Shown here in pieces: positions 23,147 to 34,117 of a stretch of 64,000 nucleotides of DNA. A program made the translations under genes and the position numbers. Within the stretch, counting starts at the first letter, position 1, and each line of letters starts with the position of its first letter. The DNA comes from Auricularia sp. M13 (lineage: Eukaryota > Basidiomycota > Agaricomycetes > Auriculariales > Auriculariaceae): NCBI GenBank assembly GCA_037042915.1, contig CM073195.1, positions 1,550,001 to 1,614,000 of the forward strand. Direction: 5' to 3'. The notes below the pieces were generated by a model. That model did not search any database. It was not told the origin of the DNA and was given only the letters and a program-made list of their open reading frames with translations.

Positions 23147-25090
23147 TCATGCGCGCATGGGCAGATGCGCGCGCGAGCGCTTGGCCTTCTTCGCGCACTT
23201 GCTGGGCGTCGGCGCCGGGACCGGCTCCTCCGTCGGCGCGGGCTCCGGCGCTGCCGTCGGCTCAGGTGCCGCGGAGGGCTCGGGCTCCGGCGCGGGCTCA
23301 GGTGTGGGCTCCGGCGCAGGCTCGGGGGTCGGCGTGGGAGTGGGCTCGGGCGCGGGCTCGACGGCGGGCAGGTCGACGACGACGGGCCATCCGGAGGAGA
23401 AGTCGAGATAGTTGATCCCCAGGAAGGACGGGCCGCCGATCGGGCCGTCTGCTTTCACCTGTTGAGAATGGAGAGTGTAAGCATTGATGGGAGGGGAGGG
23501 AGGGGAGCACACGCACGTAGTGGTACGCAATGACGTCGCGTCCGGAGACGGCGTCGCGGAAGATGCTCTGGCCTACATCGAGCGGGAGATGTGAGAAATG
23601 AGGAATAATCCAACACAAGCTGCGGGAGGGGACGCACCGCCGGGCGCGTAGACGTTGTCGTGCGAGCCGAGGACGATCCACCCGGTGGGCGGGTCCATCT
23701 GCGTCGTCAGGTCGTCGCCGTTCTTGTCCGTGAAGGGCCCGCTGGGGCTCGTGCCGCGCCCGACGCGCACTTTGTACTCCTTGCCTGGCTCCGGGTTCGA
23801 CGTCGCCTGAGAGATTATGACATGAGTTTCGAGCGTCGCTGCGGGAGAGACATGGGCTGGAGGAGAGGCAGCATGTGCCGGGGGTGGAGCAAGGAGGAAT
23901 CTATCGGAGAGGAGGAATGCGTAGGGAAGGAGGGATGCGACATTTCAGATCGGAGGAGGTGAGGGACAGCCGGATGTGAGAGATAGCAGAGGAGGGCAAA
24001 GTACGCACCCCGCCAAGCGGCGTGACGCCGTCCGAGAAGAAAAAGAAGTAAAACTCCGAGTCGGGCGACTTGTACACGAACCCGCCCTCCGCGGGGCGGC
24101 CGCCGTTACCTGTAGTATTATTAGCATCAGCACGCACATTCCCACCCGTTCCAAATCAGACGCACCGGCGAGATGGCGGCTCGTCAAGTCCTACATACGG
24201 TCATGCAGGGTGAGCAGGAAACGAAATGAGGCGGATGGACGGATGGACGGACCTGGGTGGCGGGCGTCTTGAAGTCCTGCATGTCGATCTGGAAGATGCC
24301 GTCCCAGTACGAGCCGAAGGTGAGCTTGAGCCCGCCGTCGTCGATGATGTTCGGGTCGACTGTTATACAGTACATAAACGTCCACGCCGCTCGGTTGGCT
24401 ACAGGCACGCACTGGAGTTGAACGGCCTGCTCCCATCGCTCCGAATGACCTCGCCAAGGTCCGTCCACGTGTCGGCGTCCATGCTGGCGCTCGTCGCGAC
24501 GCCGATGACGCTGTCCTGCGAGCCGATGCGCGAGGACGAGTAGTACAGCACGTACTGGTCGCCGAGCTTCGCGACGTCCGCCGCCCAGAGCTCGCAGTGC
24601 CCGGCGTTGTCGACGATCGAGCAGTTCGGCATCACCTCGCCCGAGTGCTCCCACGGCCTGCACGAGCATTAGCGAGCGGTGCGAGAGCGCATCAGCGAGC
24701 GGTTTGAGAGGGCATAGCGAACTCGAGGACGAGCGCAGCGGGCGTCGATGCGATTAGCAGGGAGGGGAGGGCGCGACTGCTTACTTACCCGGTGATAGAC
24801 GGCGCCTTGAAGATGTGCATGCCCTTGCCCGTGCTGAACATATAATAATTCTACCGTACGTAGACATCACTAATTAGTACATTTCACTTGTAACGAGGGG
24901 AAGACGCGCACCTTGGTATCCGGGTTATACAGCATGGCGGGGTCGCGACATTGGACGCCATCTTGCGCCGTCAGCGCCGGCGCACACATGCGGGCCGGGC
25001 GAACGCACCACTCCCTGGCAACGGGTTGGGATAGCTCTGCGCGAGCGCGAGCGGGGCGAGGGCGATGAAGAAAGGCAGGCGGAGCTGCAT
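23147..25090 (-). CDS. secreted GH43 arabinanase-like glycoside hydrolase with Pro/Glu-rich tail
   Basis: Signal peptide MQLRLPFFIALAPLALAQ. After the first intron the catalytic base region reads DGVQCRDPAMLYNPDTK, then NYYMFSTGKGMHIFKAPSIT. Next are the second GH43 blade NAGHCELWAADV with LGDQYVLYYSSS, DSVIGVATSASMDADTW, and the third acidic site DPNIIDDGGLKLTFGSYWDG. The likely acid residue lies in PAEGGFVYKSPDSEFYFFFF. The end of the domain is QSIFRDAVSGRDVIAYHYV and FLGINYLDFSSGWPVV. This is the five-blade propeller pattern of endo-1,5-alpha-L-arabinanases, so the enzyme probably attacks pectin arabinan outside the cell. After the catalytic domain come about 55 residues rich in Pro, Glu and Ala and a basic end (KCAKKAKRSRAH). 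About seven short introns; I could follow most of them. Confidence 0.88.
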
Positions 25091-26178
25091 TGCAAAGAAA
25101 AAAAAAGCTTTGAGGAGGGAAGAAGGAAGAGGGGCAAAATGGGAGGAAAGGGAGAATCGCGCTGGCGACGCGCCTATAAAGGCATATGATGCGTGATCCA
25201 TGCGAATCCGGCAGCGCCTTGCACTGCTTTAAATGCTTTGCCATGCGTCCGTTGCCCCTTCGGGACTTCCGCCCATCGGCGATCGTGATACAGTGTGATG
25301 CCCGTGTGAAAGAAATTGCCGCGGAGACTTTGAGTGGACTGGAATAGCTCTTTTGAAGTGCAAGTCAATGGACAGCCGCTGGGGCACAGAACTGCAGGGG
25401 GGCCGCAACGTTGGTCGGACGTCTCTTACTGTACCGTATCGACCGTAGGTTCATTCCCACGGTGTCCGATAAAATTGGTCTAATCTTTGTGAGCCTCGAT
25501 AAGAGATAGCGATCGATTCCGCACATCAAACCTTAATTTTCAGAGGTGGGCGTTACGCGATACTGAACCTACGGTCGATACGGTACAGTAGTCAAGGTCG
25601 TCGTACGAGCTGTGCGCTGGCGAGCGGTGAAGACAAGGGACAATTCAAAAGCCATTGTCGATAGGCACCTCATGGAGCAAGGAATGTAGCGGGAAGAAGG
25701 GAGACAACTGCCGGTTCAGCTCCAACTGGCGTAGACTATCACGTGATCGGATGGCGGAGTTTGCGCGTGGTGTCAATGGCGTACAATCTTCCGAGGGGGC
25801 TCCCCAAGGATGACGTGGGGTCTATCATAGCGTTTCCTATGCTAGCCTTACAAGGCGAATATTTGCAACATAATGAAACAGCAGGGCCTCAAATGCTACT
25901 GCGACGAGCAACCGAGCTGCGCTGATCCTTCATTTCAGCTTTAGAAAGAATTTTTCAGAGGCCACATTCAATTCCTTCTTCGTTATAAAACATTGAAAAT
26001 AGTGAACCATATACAGGACACCCAAAATTGTAGTCAAAATCACAGCATGCGTTTCTATTTCACCGAGTAGCGCGCTCGCAACAAGCGTGCGTTTTGTAAA
26101 TGGGCTCAAGATGGCACGGGGATGTCCCTTCAGTTCGAAGATCTGGTTAGCATGTGTATGCCGCGGCGGTGAGATCAC
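25091..26178. other. intergenic region containing a MITE-like element
   Basis: Apart from the inverted-repeat element at 25427-25590, nothing gene-like was seen. The right part (25.9-26.1 kb) is AT-richer. Confidence 0.5.
25427..25590. mobile_element. 164-bp MITE-like element with perfect 27-bp terminal inverted repeats
   Basis: Positions 25427-25453 and 25564-25590 are exact reverse complements (27 of 27). The outermost TA on both sides can be read as a duplicated TA target, leaving a 160-bp element with 25-bp inverted repeats that starts CTGTACCG and ends CGGTACAG. There is no coding potential inside. A TA target and short length are typical of Tc1/mariner-derived non-autonomous elements. 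No second copy was noticed in this window. Confidence 0.85.
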
Positions 26179-26325
26179 TCACGGCAGGCCGCTACATTTG
26201 CAGCATGTCGGGTTGGGCCCGGAGACCTCGCGTCCACAGATTTGTGGGAGAGGGATGGGCGCGGCGTTGGTGAGCGATGCGAACATGCAGCCGGCGAGGA
26301 CCGTGACGAGGAGAGTGCAACGCAT
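26179..26325 (-). CDS. tiny secreted cysteine peptide P1
   Basis: 48 residues. Signal peptide MRCTLLVTVLAGCMFASL-TNA, then three Xaa-Pro pairs (AP, IP, LP) and Q, then CGRE and CCKC with the tail SGLP. Cysteine pattern C-x10-CC-x-C. It is the leftmost member of the family, next to the LEA-like gene. The stop codon overlaps a good splice donor (GTGAGTG at the CCG), so a longer spliced form cannot be excluded. No properly oriented TATA box: a TATAAAA about 90 bp upstream lies on the other strand. Function unknown. Confidence 0.75.
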   Translation of the reverse strand: MRCTLLVTVLAGCMFASLTNAAPIPLPQICGREVSGPNPTCCKCSGLP

Positions 26326-26899
26326 TTTTGCAGGAGGAGTAAAGGTTGTGCTGAGCTGAGCGTTTGGGGAGTATTCGGCGTGTTGCTGGTGCCGGACTCA
26401 TGCGGTGAGCACGGCGCGTATAAAACGCCGGGGAGGGTAAGACATGTTTGTGCGACCTGCGCGCGGGATAACGAGAAGCGTCGCGCGGGATGTCGAGATG
26501 GGCATGCGATCCCGCGAGGTGGGGCGGGGGTCCGAAAATGGATGCGTGCTCGCGCAAACGCGATCGTGCGATCGCTACCCTATGAGCTTATCGAGTGGGC
26601 GGGTATCGGTTGCCGGGGTCAAGGGGAACGATGAGAGGAGCAGGAGACGAGCAGCTATATCGGGTCCCGCGTGACTGCATGTCTCCGAGGCAAATGGTCG
26701 ACACTGGTAACTTAGAGTGTGCGATCGCCAGCCACTGAGAAGCGTGACAGTTGATGCCGCGGAGCGCCATCGAGTCTCCGAGGGGCGCGCGGGATGACGA
26801 GGAAAGTGACGTCACGCCGTCGGTCATTACTTAACCCTTTCCCGCGGCCCTTTCAGTCTCGCCATTTTCTCCCACCCTCACTCTCACTCCCAACGCGAC
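26326..26899. other. divergent intergenic region
   Basis: Between P1 (-) and the LEA-like gene (+). A TATAAAA on the plus strand near 26422 is far from the LEA-like start. No gene seen. Confidence 0.5.
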
Positions 26900-27442
26900 A
26901 TGTTCTCGCACACCGTCCGCCGCGCGCTCTCGACGTCCGCGCGCACGCGCATGGCCGACAAGTCCTTCGCGCAGTCCGTCAAGGAGACCGCCGCAGGCGT
27001 CGCCGCCGCCGTGAGCCCCTCTCCCTCGCTCCCGGCGCTGTCTCTGACGGCGGGCATAGTTCCAGAATACGGGAAAGGTCGGGTCCAAGTTTGAGAAGGG
27101 CGGGGAAGTGGCCGAGACGGCCGAGAAGGTCGGCGGACCCTTCAGCAGCGACGGTGCCATTGGCAAGCAATTCGTGCGTTCCCCGCCATTATACCCGTTT
27201 TCTCTAGCTCATAGAGCGATCAGAGCGCCAAGGAGGGCGGCGTCGTTGGCGGCACGGGCCAGGCGGCGGCGAGCACGGCGAAGGGCGCAGCCAAAGAGTC
27301 GCTGAAGAAGGATCACGGCCACCAAGGCGCCAGCGGTAGTCATGTAAAGAACGACCCGAGCCCGCATGCGCAGAACGCCGCGTCGATGCCGTCGTCCAAC
27401 GAGCAGCTCGCGAACCACGCGCAGGTCGGAACCAAGGGTTAG
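26900..27442 (+). CDS. small LEA-like, probably mitochondrial stress protein
   Basis: Three exons. The first ends after ETAAGVAA, the second runs NTGKVGSKFEKGGEVAETAE to GAIGKQF, the third SDQSAKEGGVVGGTGQAA to NEQLANHAQVGTKG and the TAG at 27440. The N terminus MFSHTVRRALSTSARTRM is an amphipathic Arg/Ser-rich presequence typical of mitochondrial import. The rest is hydrophilic, Ala/Gly/Lys/Glu-rich, with repeated short helices (TAKGAAKESLKK) like group-3 late-embryogenesis-abundant proteins, plus a His/Gln/Asn-rich end. I infer a role in desiccation or stress protection; no catalytic motif is present. Intron ends are GTGAGC...CCAG and GTGCGT...ATAG. Confidence 0.7.
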
Positions 27443-29929
27443 TAGACTTGGTGTGGAGCCTCGTGAGGTCGTAGTTTAATTTCTTCCCCCTTTTTTCTCC
27501 CTACTTTAGATAAGGCTAAGTAAACGATCGCCAAAGCGCGACACTATTACTTTACCAGCAGCAAAGCAAATGTCAATGTATTTTATCATCTGCAATTCAG
27601 TTTGGCAACGCACCGTCACTGGAATAATTTCACATGAATCGATTTTGCACGGGTATGAGCTCGTCATTCGCTCGACCCAATCTTATTCGCCGCGCGCAAA
27701 CTCCGACATCCAATCCCGTGACTGAAGGACTGAAGGCATGTCATTCGGAGCCGAAGCACGGTTCTCTCCTTGAAGTTTTTTTCCACGCCTAACCCGCCGT
27801 CTTCAGTCAATGCCCGACGAAGCTGTCGGCAGTGCCGCAGCGGGTTCCTCTGTCTGCTACCCAAACTATGTATGCCTGTCGACGATGGCATCCGTTGCGA
27901 ACTGCCCGCTCGCTTCATCGCTCGCGTGCGCACGGTGTTGCTTGGGCTGCCGACGCGTGCGACGACCTTGGCTGTAGATCACTGCTGTCCAACCGACATC
28001 GTGGCCTCCTGCAGTTCTGCGGCTGGCCGTTGTATCCGAGTTCCACTGTCCTCGTGCCTACCCAATACTCTCGCACTGCGCACACTCGTCTATGCCTAGC
28101 GACAAGATTGTCTTGCTCAAGCGCCGATCTTTCTGCCAACTGCGTCTTGCTCTGCCAGTTCCAGTGCGCGCAATCTGTAGCACACACTGGCAGCAGCTCT
28201 CGAGTACCTCTCGCTCGTTATACAGTATGTCATTATACTAGGCTGGCGGACCTTATCAATATCATCGACGGCTGGTTTCAGGCCTCCGCACGCAATGCCC
28301 GACTCAAGCTGTGGCCGTGGCATGTGTCTTCGCTTGGGCTACGCCTGGCGGCTGGTTTCATCTTGCACTGTTCTGCGAGCGCTTGAGGCTTGAGCGCAGA
28401 CACATCGTGCAATCCCTGGCTTCTTTAAATTTGCGATACTTTTTGCTCCAAAGGAATGCCGGCAGCTGCGCTCGAGTCGTCGCTGTATAAGCGATTTCAG
28501 GATTTCTCCGAGTCTCGGCGCCCTCATCTACAGTATACCAGCACTGGCACAATCCTCCCGTTCCCCGCCTGCTCCTTCGGGCAGTCCGTGCCCTTCCAAA
28601 TCCTCTCCGCATGCGCCCGCTCGCACTCGGTGTCGCTCGCGCACGTACCGCGATTTGAAGGTACCCGAAGCAGATGCTGCGCTCCTACCTGCCTGCCACC
28701 CGATGCGCGCATCTTTTTTGCGGCTTCGAGGACGTGGTGCGGCGCGGTTGGGCGGTAGTGCGTTGATTCCGATACCGCGCGGTGGCTGGGGCGAGCGAGA
28801 GTCGGAGATGATTCTGGTTGCAGTTGGCCTGCCGCCGTCATTGATGATTGTAGCAGCCCGCTGCTGTCCTGCACGAGCGACATCTAAGCGGACTCGGGCG
28901 GAGTCTTCATCTTCGCATTATGGAATGGGTGCCAACCTATACACTATAGCGGCTCGCTCACACTCACACTTGGGCTTGACCTTGTCCAGGTGCTGTCTCC
29001 TGGCGCGTATCTGCAACAGGCACTCAGCCGCCTGCATCTCGAGGCTCGACATCTCCTGGCCTTTGCTATTGTCGGGCGCAGGCGACTCGCGTGCGGGCCC
29101 TGGGTCGTTGACTGTAGGTGGTGGAAATCGCGGAGGCATGGCCGTCTGCAGCTGGGACGTCCGCCTCAGGCTGCGGTCTTCGCTGCACGATTTTTGGATT
29201 CCACCTACCAGGCAACGATCTTTGGGCGCCTTGGGGGAGACAGGTTCATCTTGCTTGGCGTGTGATTTCTCATACGATGTGGGAGTTCGATTTTCATTCA
29301 ACGCAGTCAAGGTGTTGTTTCAGAGTTGCATCATCAGAAAAATCCGGTTCATCGAAACCTACGCTCCTTCATCGTTTGCTGATCGCTCGCTCATACAGTA
29401 CTAAGATTAATCATTTCTCGCCGTTGTCGACGCCGTCTTCTCCACCCTCCTCCCGGACTGAAATCCTCGCCCCGCGGATCTGCAAGCGGGACTTGGTCCG
29501 AGGTCGATTCCAAGGAGTGCTGCGAGTGCTAAACATCGTGCTGGACCACTCATAACTTGTACAAGACGAAAACCTTTGCAGGTGCTCTCCCTCAGGCTTC
29601 CCGGGCCGACCGAAGTGCGTATTTCTCGGGAACGTTGAACATTTGCAGAAGACAGGCCTCAAGTGTTCCGAAGATGTGACAAGGTCGTAGTAGAAACGAA
29701 GATATGATATGATTAGAGGCGGTTCCGAAAAGTGCAGTACATCATTGGGGACGAAGCGGCTGCCAGTGTACAATTTTCACGATTATACATATGCGGGACA
29801 GAAATAAGGATATGAAGGGCACAGTGGTAAGGCTACAATGGAGGAGGCACGAGGGACCTTTGCAATTCGAGTCAGCTCTGGAGAATGTGGCGAATGTGAG
29901 GGGTGGATATACCAATACATGAGCGCAGC
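27443..29929. other. 2.5-kb region without a recognised gene
   Basis: Frames up to 249 residues exist (for example plus strand 28655-29404), but they overlap on both strands, lack domains and have unconvincing composition. It may hold non-coding RNA, a decayed gene or only spacer. Confidence 0.4.
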
Positions 29930-30049
29930 TTAGCAGCTGCAGCACGCGTTGTCGCGCTTGCACGTCTGCGGGACGGGGCTGGCGGATGTCGGTGCCGCGA
30001 GGGCGGCAGCGAGGACGAAGGCGAGAGTGGCAGCGACGTTGACGCGCAT
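29930..30049 (-). CDS. tiny secreted cysteine peptide P2
   Basis: 39 residues, too short for usual gene callers. Signal peptide MRVNVAATLAFVLAAALAAP-TSA, then SPVPQTCKR and DNACCSC at the end. Pattern C-x5-CC-x-C, the shortest spacing in the family with P7. Predicted mature form after removal of SP and VP pairs: 12 residues starting at Gln. A TTATAA-type box lies about 100 bp upstream on the coding strand. Function unknown. Confidence 0.85.
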   Translation of the reverse strand: MRVNVAATLAFVLAAALAAPTSASPVPQTCKRDNACCSC

Positions 30050-30891
30050 TATGTGATAGGCGGCGAATGTAGTGAGGAAGAATTAAGATGCTTGAAAGTA
30101 GTCGAACGAGGTCGGTGAGTTCTGTGGTCGAGCAACGCAGGACTCCTCGTTATAAGCAGCAAGACGGCGAGAAAGTATAGCAGAGTCGTCAGATCAACAT
30201 GAGAGCCGTGGTTGGCGGTTGCGTATGTCCACCCAAGGGCCGTACAGTGCATATGGCTCTGGCGCATCCGGACTCGTAAGGCCGATCGCCGGGACCTGCA
30301 AGAGCACTGCAACTTGGAGCGTGTTGACAGTTGAAACGCGCCACCGCCACTCTGCGAGGAAGCTCGTGCAGCAGCTTCTCTCGGCACTGGATGGCGTCTA
30401 GGATGCGTCGTGGTTGTCCTAGATAATACAACGCTTGCACGAGAAAGAAAGCTTAGTGAGAAAGACGCCACCAGACTTTGGGAACGGCTGGCTAGCCCAC
30501 AGCATTCACCGCCGCGCGCCCGCAGAATTGATGTGCCTGCTACGAGTCATGACATTTCGTGCAAACAGCGACTCAGGCCCGCGTTCCCAGATTGGAGCAC
30601 CTGTCCGATCGTGACGTGCCGCGTGTGGCCGCGGCGCCGGCACAAGCTGCACCGCAAGCTGCCTGATTTACCGCCATTGTTTTATGCATCGCGACGTGCG
30701 TGGCGCTGGGCGCTGGGGGGTATTCGACCGAGGCATCATGAAAAATTGCGGCGAGCGTGGAAAACCTCCGAAAAGACTTTGCACTCCGATTGTGCCGCTC
30801 TGTCGTCTTTTGTTTCCTTGTTTATTTGGTTTTTAATGACGGTGACGGTGGCGCGTCCTCCCACTCTCCTCTACACCATCTACCGTGCACC
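30050..30891. other. intergenic, divergent promoters
   Basis: Between P2 (-) and the LRR-like gene (+). No domain-bearing frame was found; the pyrimidine-rich CTCCCACTCTCC before 30892 suits a promoter/5' UTR. Confidence 0.5.
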
Positions 30892-31911
30892 ATGCTCGAG
30901 TCGAAGTCGTCAGCGCCCGTAGAATTCCTGCTGGACGCCGCGCGCCAGCTAGAAGCAGCACCCCATACAGCGCAACTGGTCCCGTTCGCGCGACATCTCC
31001 GCGTCGCCTTCCATGGCCCTCGCCGCGGGCATAGACAAGCTTTGGACGCCGACCTCGTGTCGTTTTTCTCCCGTTTATTCTCCTTGGAGCTCAGATTCAC
31101 GCGCCTCGATCCGTCGCTGCTCGCGCTCCGCTTCGACCAGCTCACGTACCTCAGCTACCACGAACTTCCGCTCAACCGTACACCCGGAACTATTATGCTC
31201 TTCCGGTTCTTCCATTGCATGCCCAAGCTGAAGAGCCTGCTGCTCATCGAAGTATCCGACGGCGGTTATGGCAAGTTGCGTGACTCCCGCTCTCCCTCGT
31301 TGTCTGCGGCGAATATGCTCCCACCTTTCCAACTGCGATATTATCATTACCACGGCTCTGGAAGGTTCCCATTCTGGCATATCCCCGTAATGAACAGCGC
31401 GTCGACGCTGCAGGATCTTACCATTAGGCTCACGCCAGGGGGCAGCTTTGACTCTGGCCAGATGGAATGCATCTCGACCGTCTGCGCGAATCTCCGAAGG
31501 CTCGTACTCGAGGGATACGACTCTACAATTTTTATGCGCGGCTGCAATGTCAAGCTGCAACCGTCCGCGGTACGATACGTCGTTGCGCGGTGTCCACGCC
31601 TCCAATTTCTCATACTCCTGCCGACAAACTGGCGTACGGATGAGCTCGAACATATCGCGAGATTTGTGCTGGACGCCTCGCCTCCTGCACTGCGCGTTCT
31701 GGAGCTCGGGCGCCAGCTGTCGCATGTTCTCGTCGAGCGACTGGCGCGCGAGTATTCGCCGGGTGCTGAAAATCTTCCGGATGGGCTGCGTGCCCTGAGG
31801 CTGCTCATCCTGGACTGCCCGACGCCAGGGGAGGAGTTAGATGCAATCCTCCGCAAATTTGCAAGCCGCCGCGTCCGCGTATTGTGCTTTCATATGGGCA
31901 CGGCCTCGTGA
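30892..31911 (+). CDS. LRR-like protein of the agaricomycete F-box-associated type, no F-box
   Basis: Intronless, 339 residues from the ATG at 30892 (MLESKSSAPVEFLLDAARQL). Leucine-spaced repeats recur: LKSLLLIEV, LQDLTIRL, LRRLVLEGYD, LQFLILLP, LRVLELGRQL, LRALRLLILD. This is the scaffold seen in the C-terminal halves of agaricomycete F-box/LRR proteins, but no F-box was found at the N terminus. The frame is open for 45 codons upstream; that extension is rejected because it lacks family character and the 30892 ATG sits in CACCATG context. The role is not known. It may be a substrate-binding module that lost the SKP1-docking part. Confidence 0.7.
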   Translation: MLESKSSAPVEFLLDAARQLEAAPHTAQLVPFARHLRVAFHGPRRGHRQALDADLVSFFSRLFSLELRFTRLDPSLLALRFDQLTYLSYHELPLNRTPGTIMLFRFFHCMPKLKSLLLIEVSDGGYGKLRDSRSPSLSAANMLPPFQLRYYHYHGSGRFPFWHIPVMNSASTLQDLTIRLTPGGSFDSGQMECISTVCANLRRLVLEGYDSTIFMRGCNVKLQPSAVRYVVARCPRLQFLILLPTNWRTDELEHIARFVLDASPPALRVLELGRQLSHVLVERLAREYSPGAENLPDGLRALRLLILDCPTPGEELDAILRKFASRRVRVLCFHMGTAS

Positions 31912-32629
31912 GCGGTGGTTTTGAGAATGTACAACACAGTTACTGTATCTTTCAATGTAATTCTCCCACGCGCCTGGAAAATATACAATGCCGCTCCAAT
32001 TGCAGGACGTCAGAGAGTTAGGACACCTCACTATCTGCGCGCGCCCTGTGCCGCAATGATCCACGCAGGTTAAGCTTTAGCCGCTCAAACAGTGGCTCGA
32101 TCATGGTATTCCAATCATAAAAGAGCAGAAACGAGTCGGTGCTCACTGCTAGCTACATTGTCGGCCTGAGACGTACAAACCCCGGGCAGTTGAGAGGTGT
32201 TTAGCCGCATTGTTCAAAAGGAAGGAATTCACTGGCACTACAGTATTCCCGCATATTATTGCATGGCCTATAGTTGCGACTGTAATGCGTCGAGAAATAC
32301 AAGCATGCGTATGGCGGTCGTTGTGCGAGCGCGGTCAACACAGGCACAGAAGCGAATCCTCGCGTGGTGGCTATACCAAGTTTCAATGTGCAGTGCTCCC
32401 GATCGGCTTTATGCCTCCGGACGCATCGGCACCATATGATGGTCGTGCAGCGTTTGGATGTTAAACGCCCGTGTCGCTGTGGTCGTCTCACTGCTGATGT
32501 CTGTCTCGTGTGCGTATGTACAGTATATAAGCTCTCCACTTGCTGTAAAGTGAGATTCAACACACAGTCTTCGTCTCATCACCCACTCTCTTCTACTGCA
32601 ATATCTCGTCTATATTTCCCATTATAACC
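31912..32629. other. intergenic, promoter of P3
   Basis: No gene seen. The right end carries the P3 TATA box. Confidence 0.55.
32524..32530 (+). promoter_or_regulatory. TATA box of P3
   Basis: TATATAA 100 bp before the P3 start codon, followed by a CT-rich leader (CACCCACTCTCTTCTACTGC), a typical fungal core promoter. Confidence 0.7.
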
Positions 32630-32749
32630 ATGCGCTTCAACCTTACTGCCACCCTTGTTGCCGTCCTCGCGGTAGCTCTTACTGCCGGCGCTACGCCCGT
32701 CCCACAGACATGCAAGCGTCAGGGCTCAAGCGAGTGCTGCAATTGCTGA
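32630..32749 (+). CDS. tiny secreted cysteine peptide P3
   Basis: 39 residues: signal peptide MRFNLTATLVAVLAVALTAG-A, then TPVPQTCKR and QGSSECCNC. Pattern C-x7-CC-x-C; TP and VP pairs precede Gln. Very close to P7, P8 and P9 in signal peptide (MRFN) and in the PVPQTCKR block, while the stretch between the KR and the CC differs completely. It is one of the few members on the plus strand. Confidence 0.88.
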   Translation: MRFNLTATLVAVLAVALTAGATPVPQTCKRQGSSECCNC

Positions 32750-33098
32750 GGCGGAGGTCAGTACCATCGCTTCGCTGAAGAGCCTGCGAATAGTTTACTC
32801 ATACAATGCTCTGCTCGACAGATATGTCATAAGATTCCTTCGCTCTGTATGAATAATGGGTCAATGCCGCCTTGTTATCTGTATCCTCAGCATGTATTCG
32901 TCTCAGCCCCGGAAATTACATAAAGCAATGTTGTAATACTAGATGTCATATAATTTTGGGGGCAGTTTTGATTTTCCATTCATAATTGGGTCCGGACTGC
33001 TCGGTTCGAACGACAAACAAAGACAAACAGCCTCGGTGCCTCTTCTCAGCAACATCATTCAGGCCGTCCTGCGCGCGTCTTCCATCACCCGCGCCGCC

Positions 33099-34117
33099 AT
33101 GGCGCTTCGCGTGGCCGTCGTGCAGTTTAATCCGAAGCTAGGCGCCGTGCGCTGCAACATGGATCGCGTACAAGAGCTCATTTCGGCGGCGTCTATCGAG
33201 CGCGGCTCGGTTGACCTGATCGTACTGCCTGAGATGGCCTTCACTGGTGCGTGTTGCAGATCCCCAACCTGATACTTTGGTGAATTGCGCATCGCGAGAT
33301 AGGCTATGTCTTTCGTAGTCCAGACGCCATACGACCTCATCTTGAACACCGCGAGACCGGCCCAACGACGGTGTTTGCACAGGAGTTGGCAACCAGATTT
33401 GCGTGCGCTGTCATTGCGGGCTATCCGCAGGCTCTTGAAGACAATGAAGTGCGTGAGGAGCACCAGGTTGGCGCGAATGCCGCCGTGGTATGCGCCCCGG
33501 ATGGCGAGATCGTCTCCGTCTACCGCAAGACGAATCTCTACACCGATGATATTCCCTGGTGCTTGCCGGGTGAGTGTAAACTGGCTCATGCCTCCACATC
33601 CCGCACTAATCTAGGCTGTTGAGGCACGGGATTCGCATCATTTGACCTGCTGGACAGACGGGTCGCGTTAGGCATTTGCATGGATCTTAATCCTGTGCCC
33701 TCTAACAGTGCTACGACTTGGACGTTCGAAGATGGTCCATTTGAACTCGCAAGCTTCGTTGTGCAGCAGAAGGCCAAAGTCCTCGTGCTGCTCTGTGCAT
33801 GGCTTGACTCGAAACTCGGCAAGCCAGGGGACACGGGGCCGGACATGCACAATCTTCGCTACTGGGTCGCACGCTTGGACCCTTTATGGGATCAGAGCAA
33901 GGGTGACAGGGTTGTTATCATCTCGAACCGCTGCGGGACGGAAAAAGGTGTGTTGCATAAACACGGTGCAGCGCCCTAGATCTCATATGTGGCAGACGTT
34001 CTATTTGCGGGCAGCTCCGTCGTTCTCAGCTACAGTTCTAGCCAGAACCAGGTTTCACTTGTAGGAATTCTAGGACGCGGCGACGAGGCCGTCTTGCAGT
34101 GTACCGTCAACATATAA
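33099..34117 (+). CDS. NTA1: protein N-terminal amidase (NTA1-like), carbon-nitrogen hydrolase
   Basis: Four exons; the start at 33099 gives MALRVAVVQFNPKLGAV. The nitrilase-type catalytic triad is complete: Glu in VDLIVLPEMAFTG, Lys in VSVYRKTNLY, Cys in VALGICMDLNP. Other matches are GYVFRSPDA after the first intron, GPTTVFAQELATRF, VGANAAVVCAPDGE and a last exon DVLFAGSSVVLSYSSS ending VLQCTVNI. NTA1 deamidates N-terminal Asn and Gln so that proteins enter the Arg/N-degron degradation pathway in the cytosol. Length (about 280 residues) is shorter than yeast Nta1 (about 457) but usual for basidiomycete homologues. It is an ordinary housekeeping-type gene embedded in the peptide cluster. Confidence 0.88.

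Noticed and set aside
28655-29404. 249-codon plus-strand ORF
   Set aside because: No domain, no splice context, overlapping frames of similar size on the other strand.
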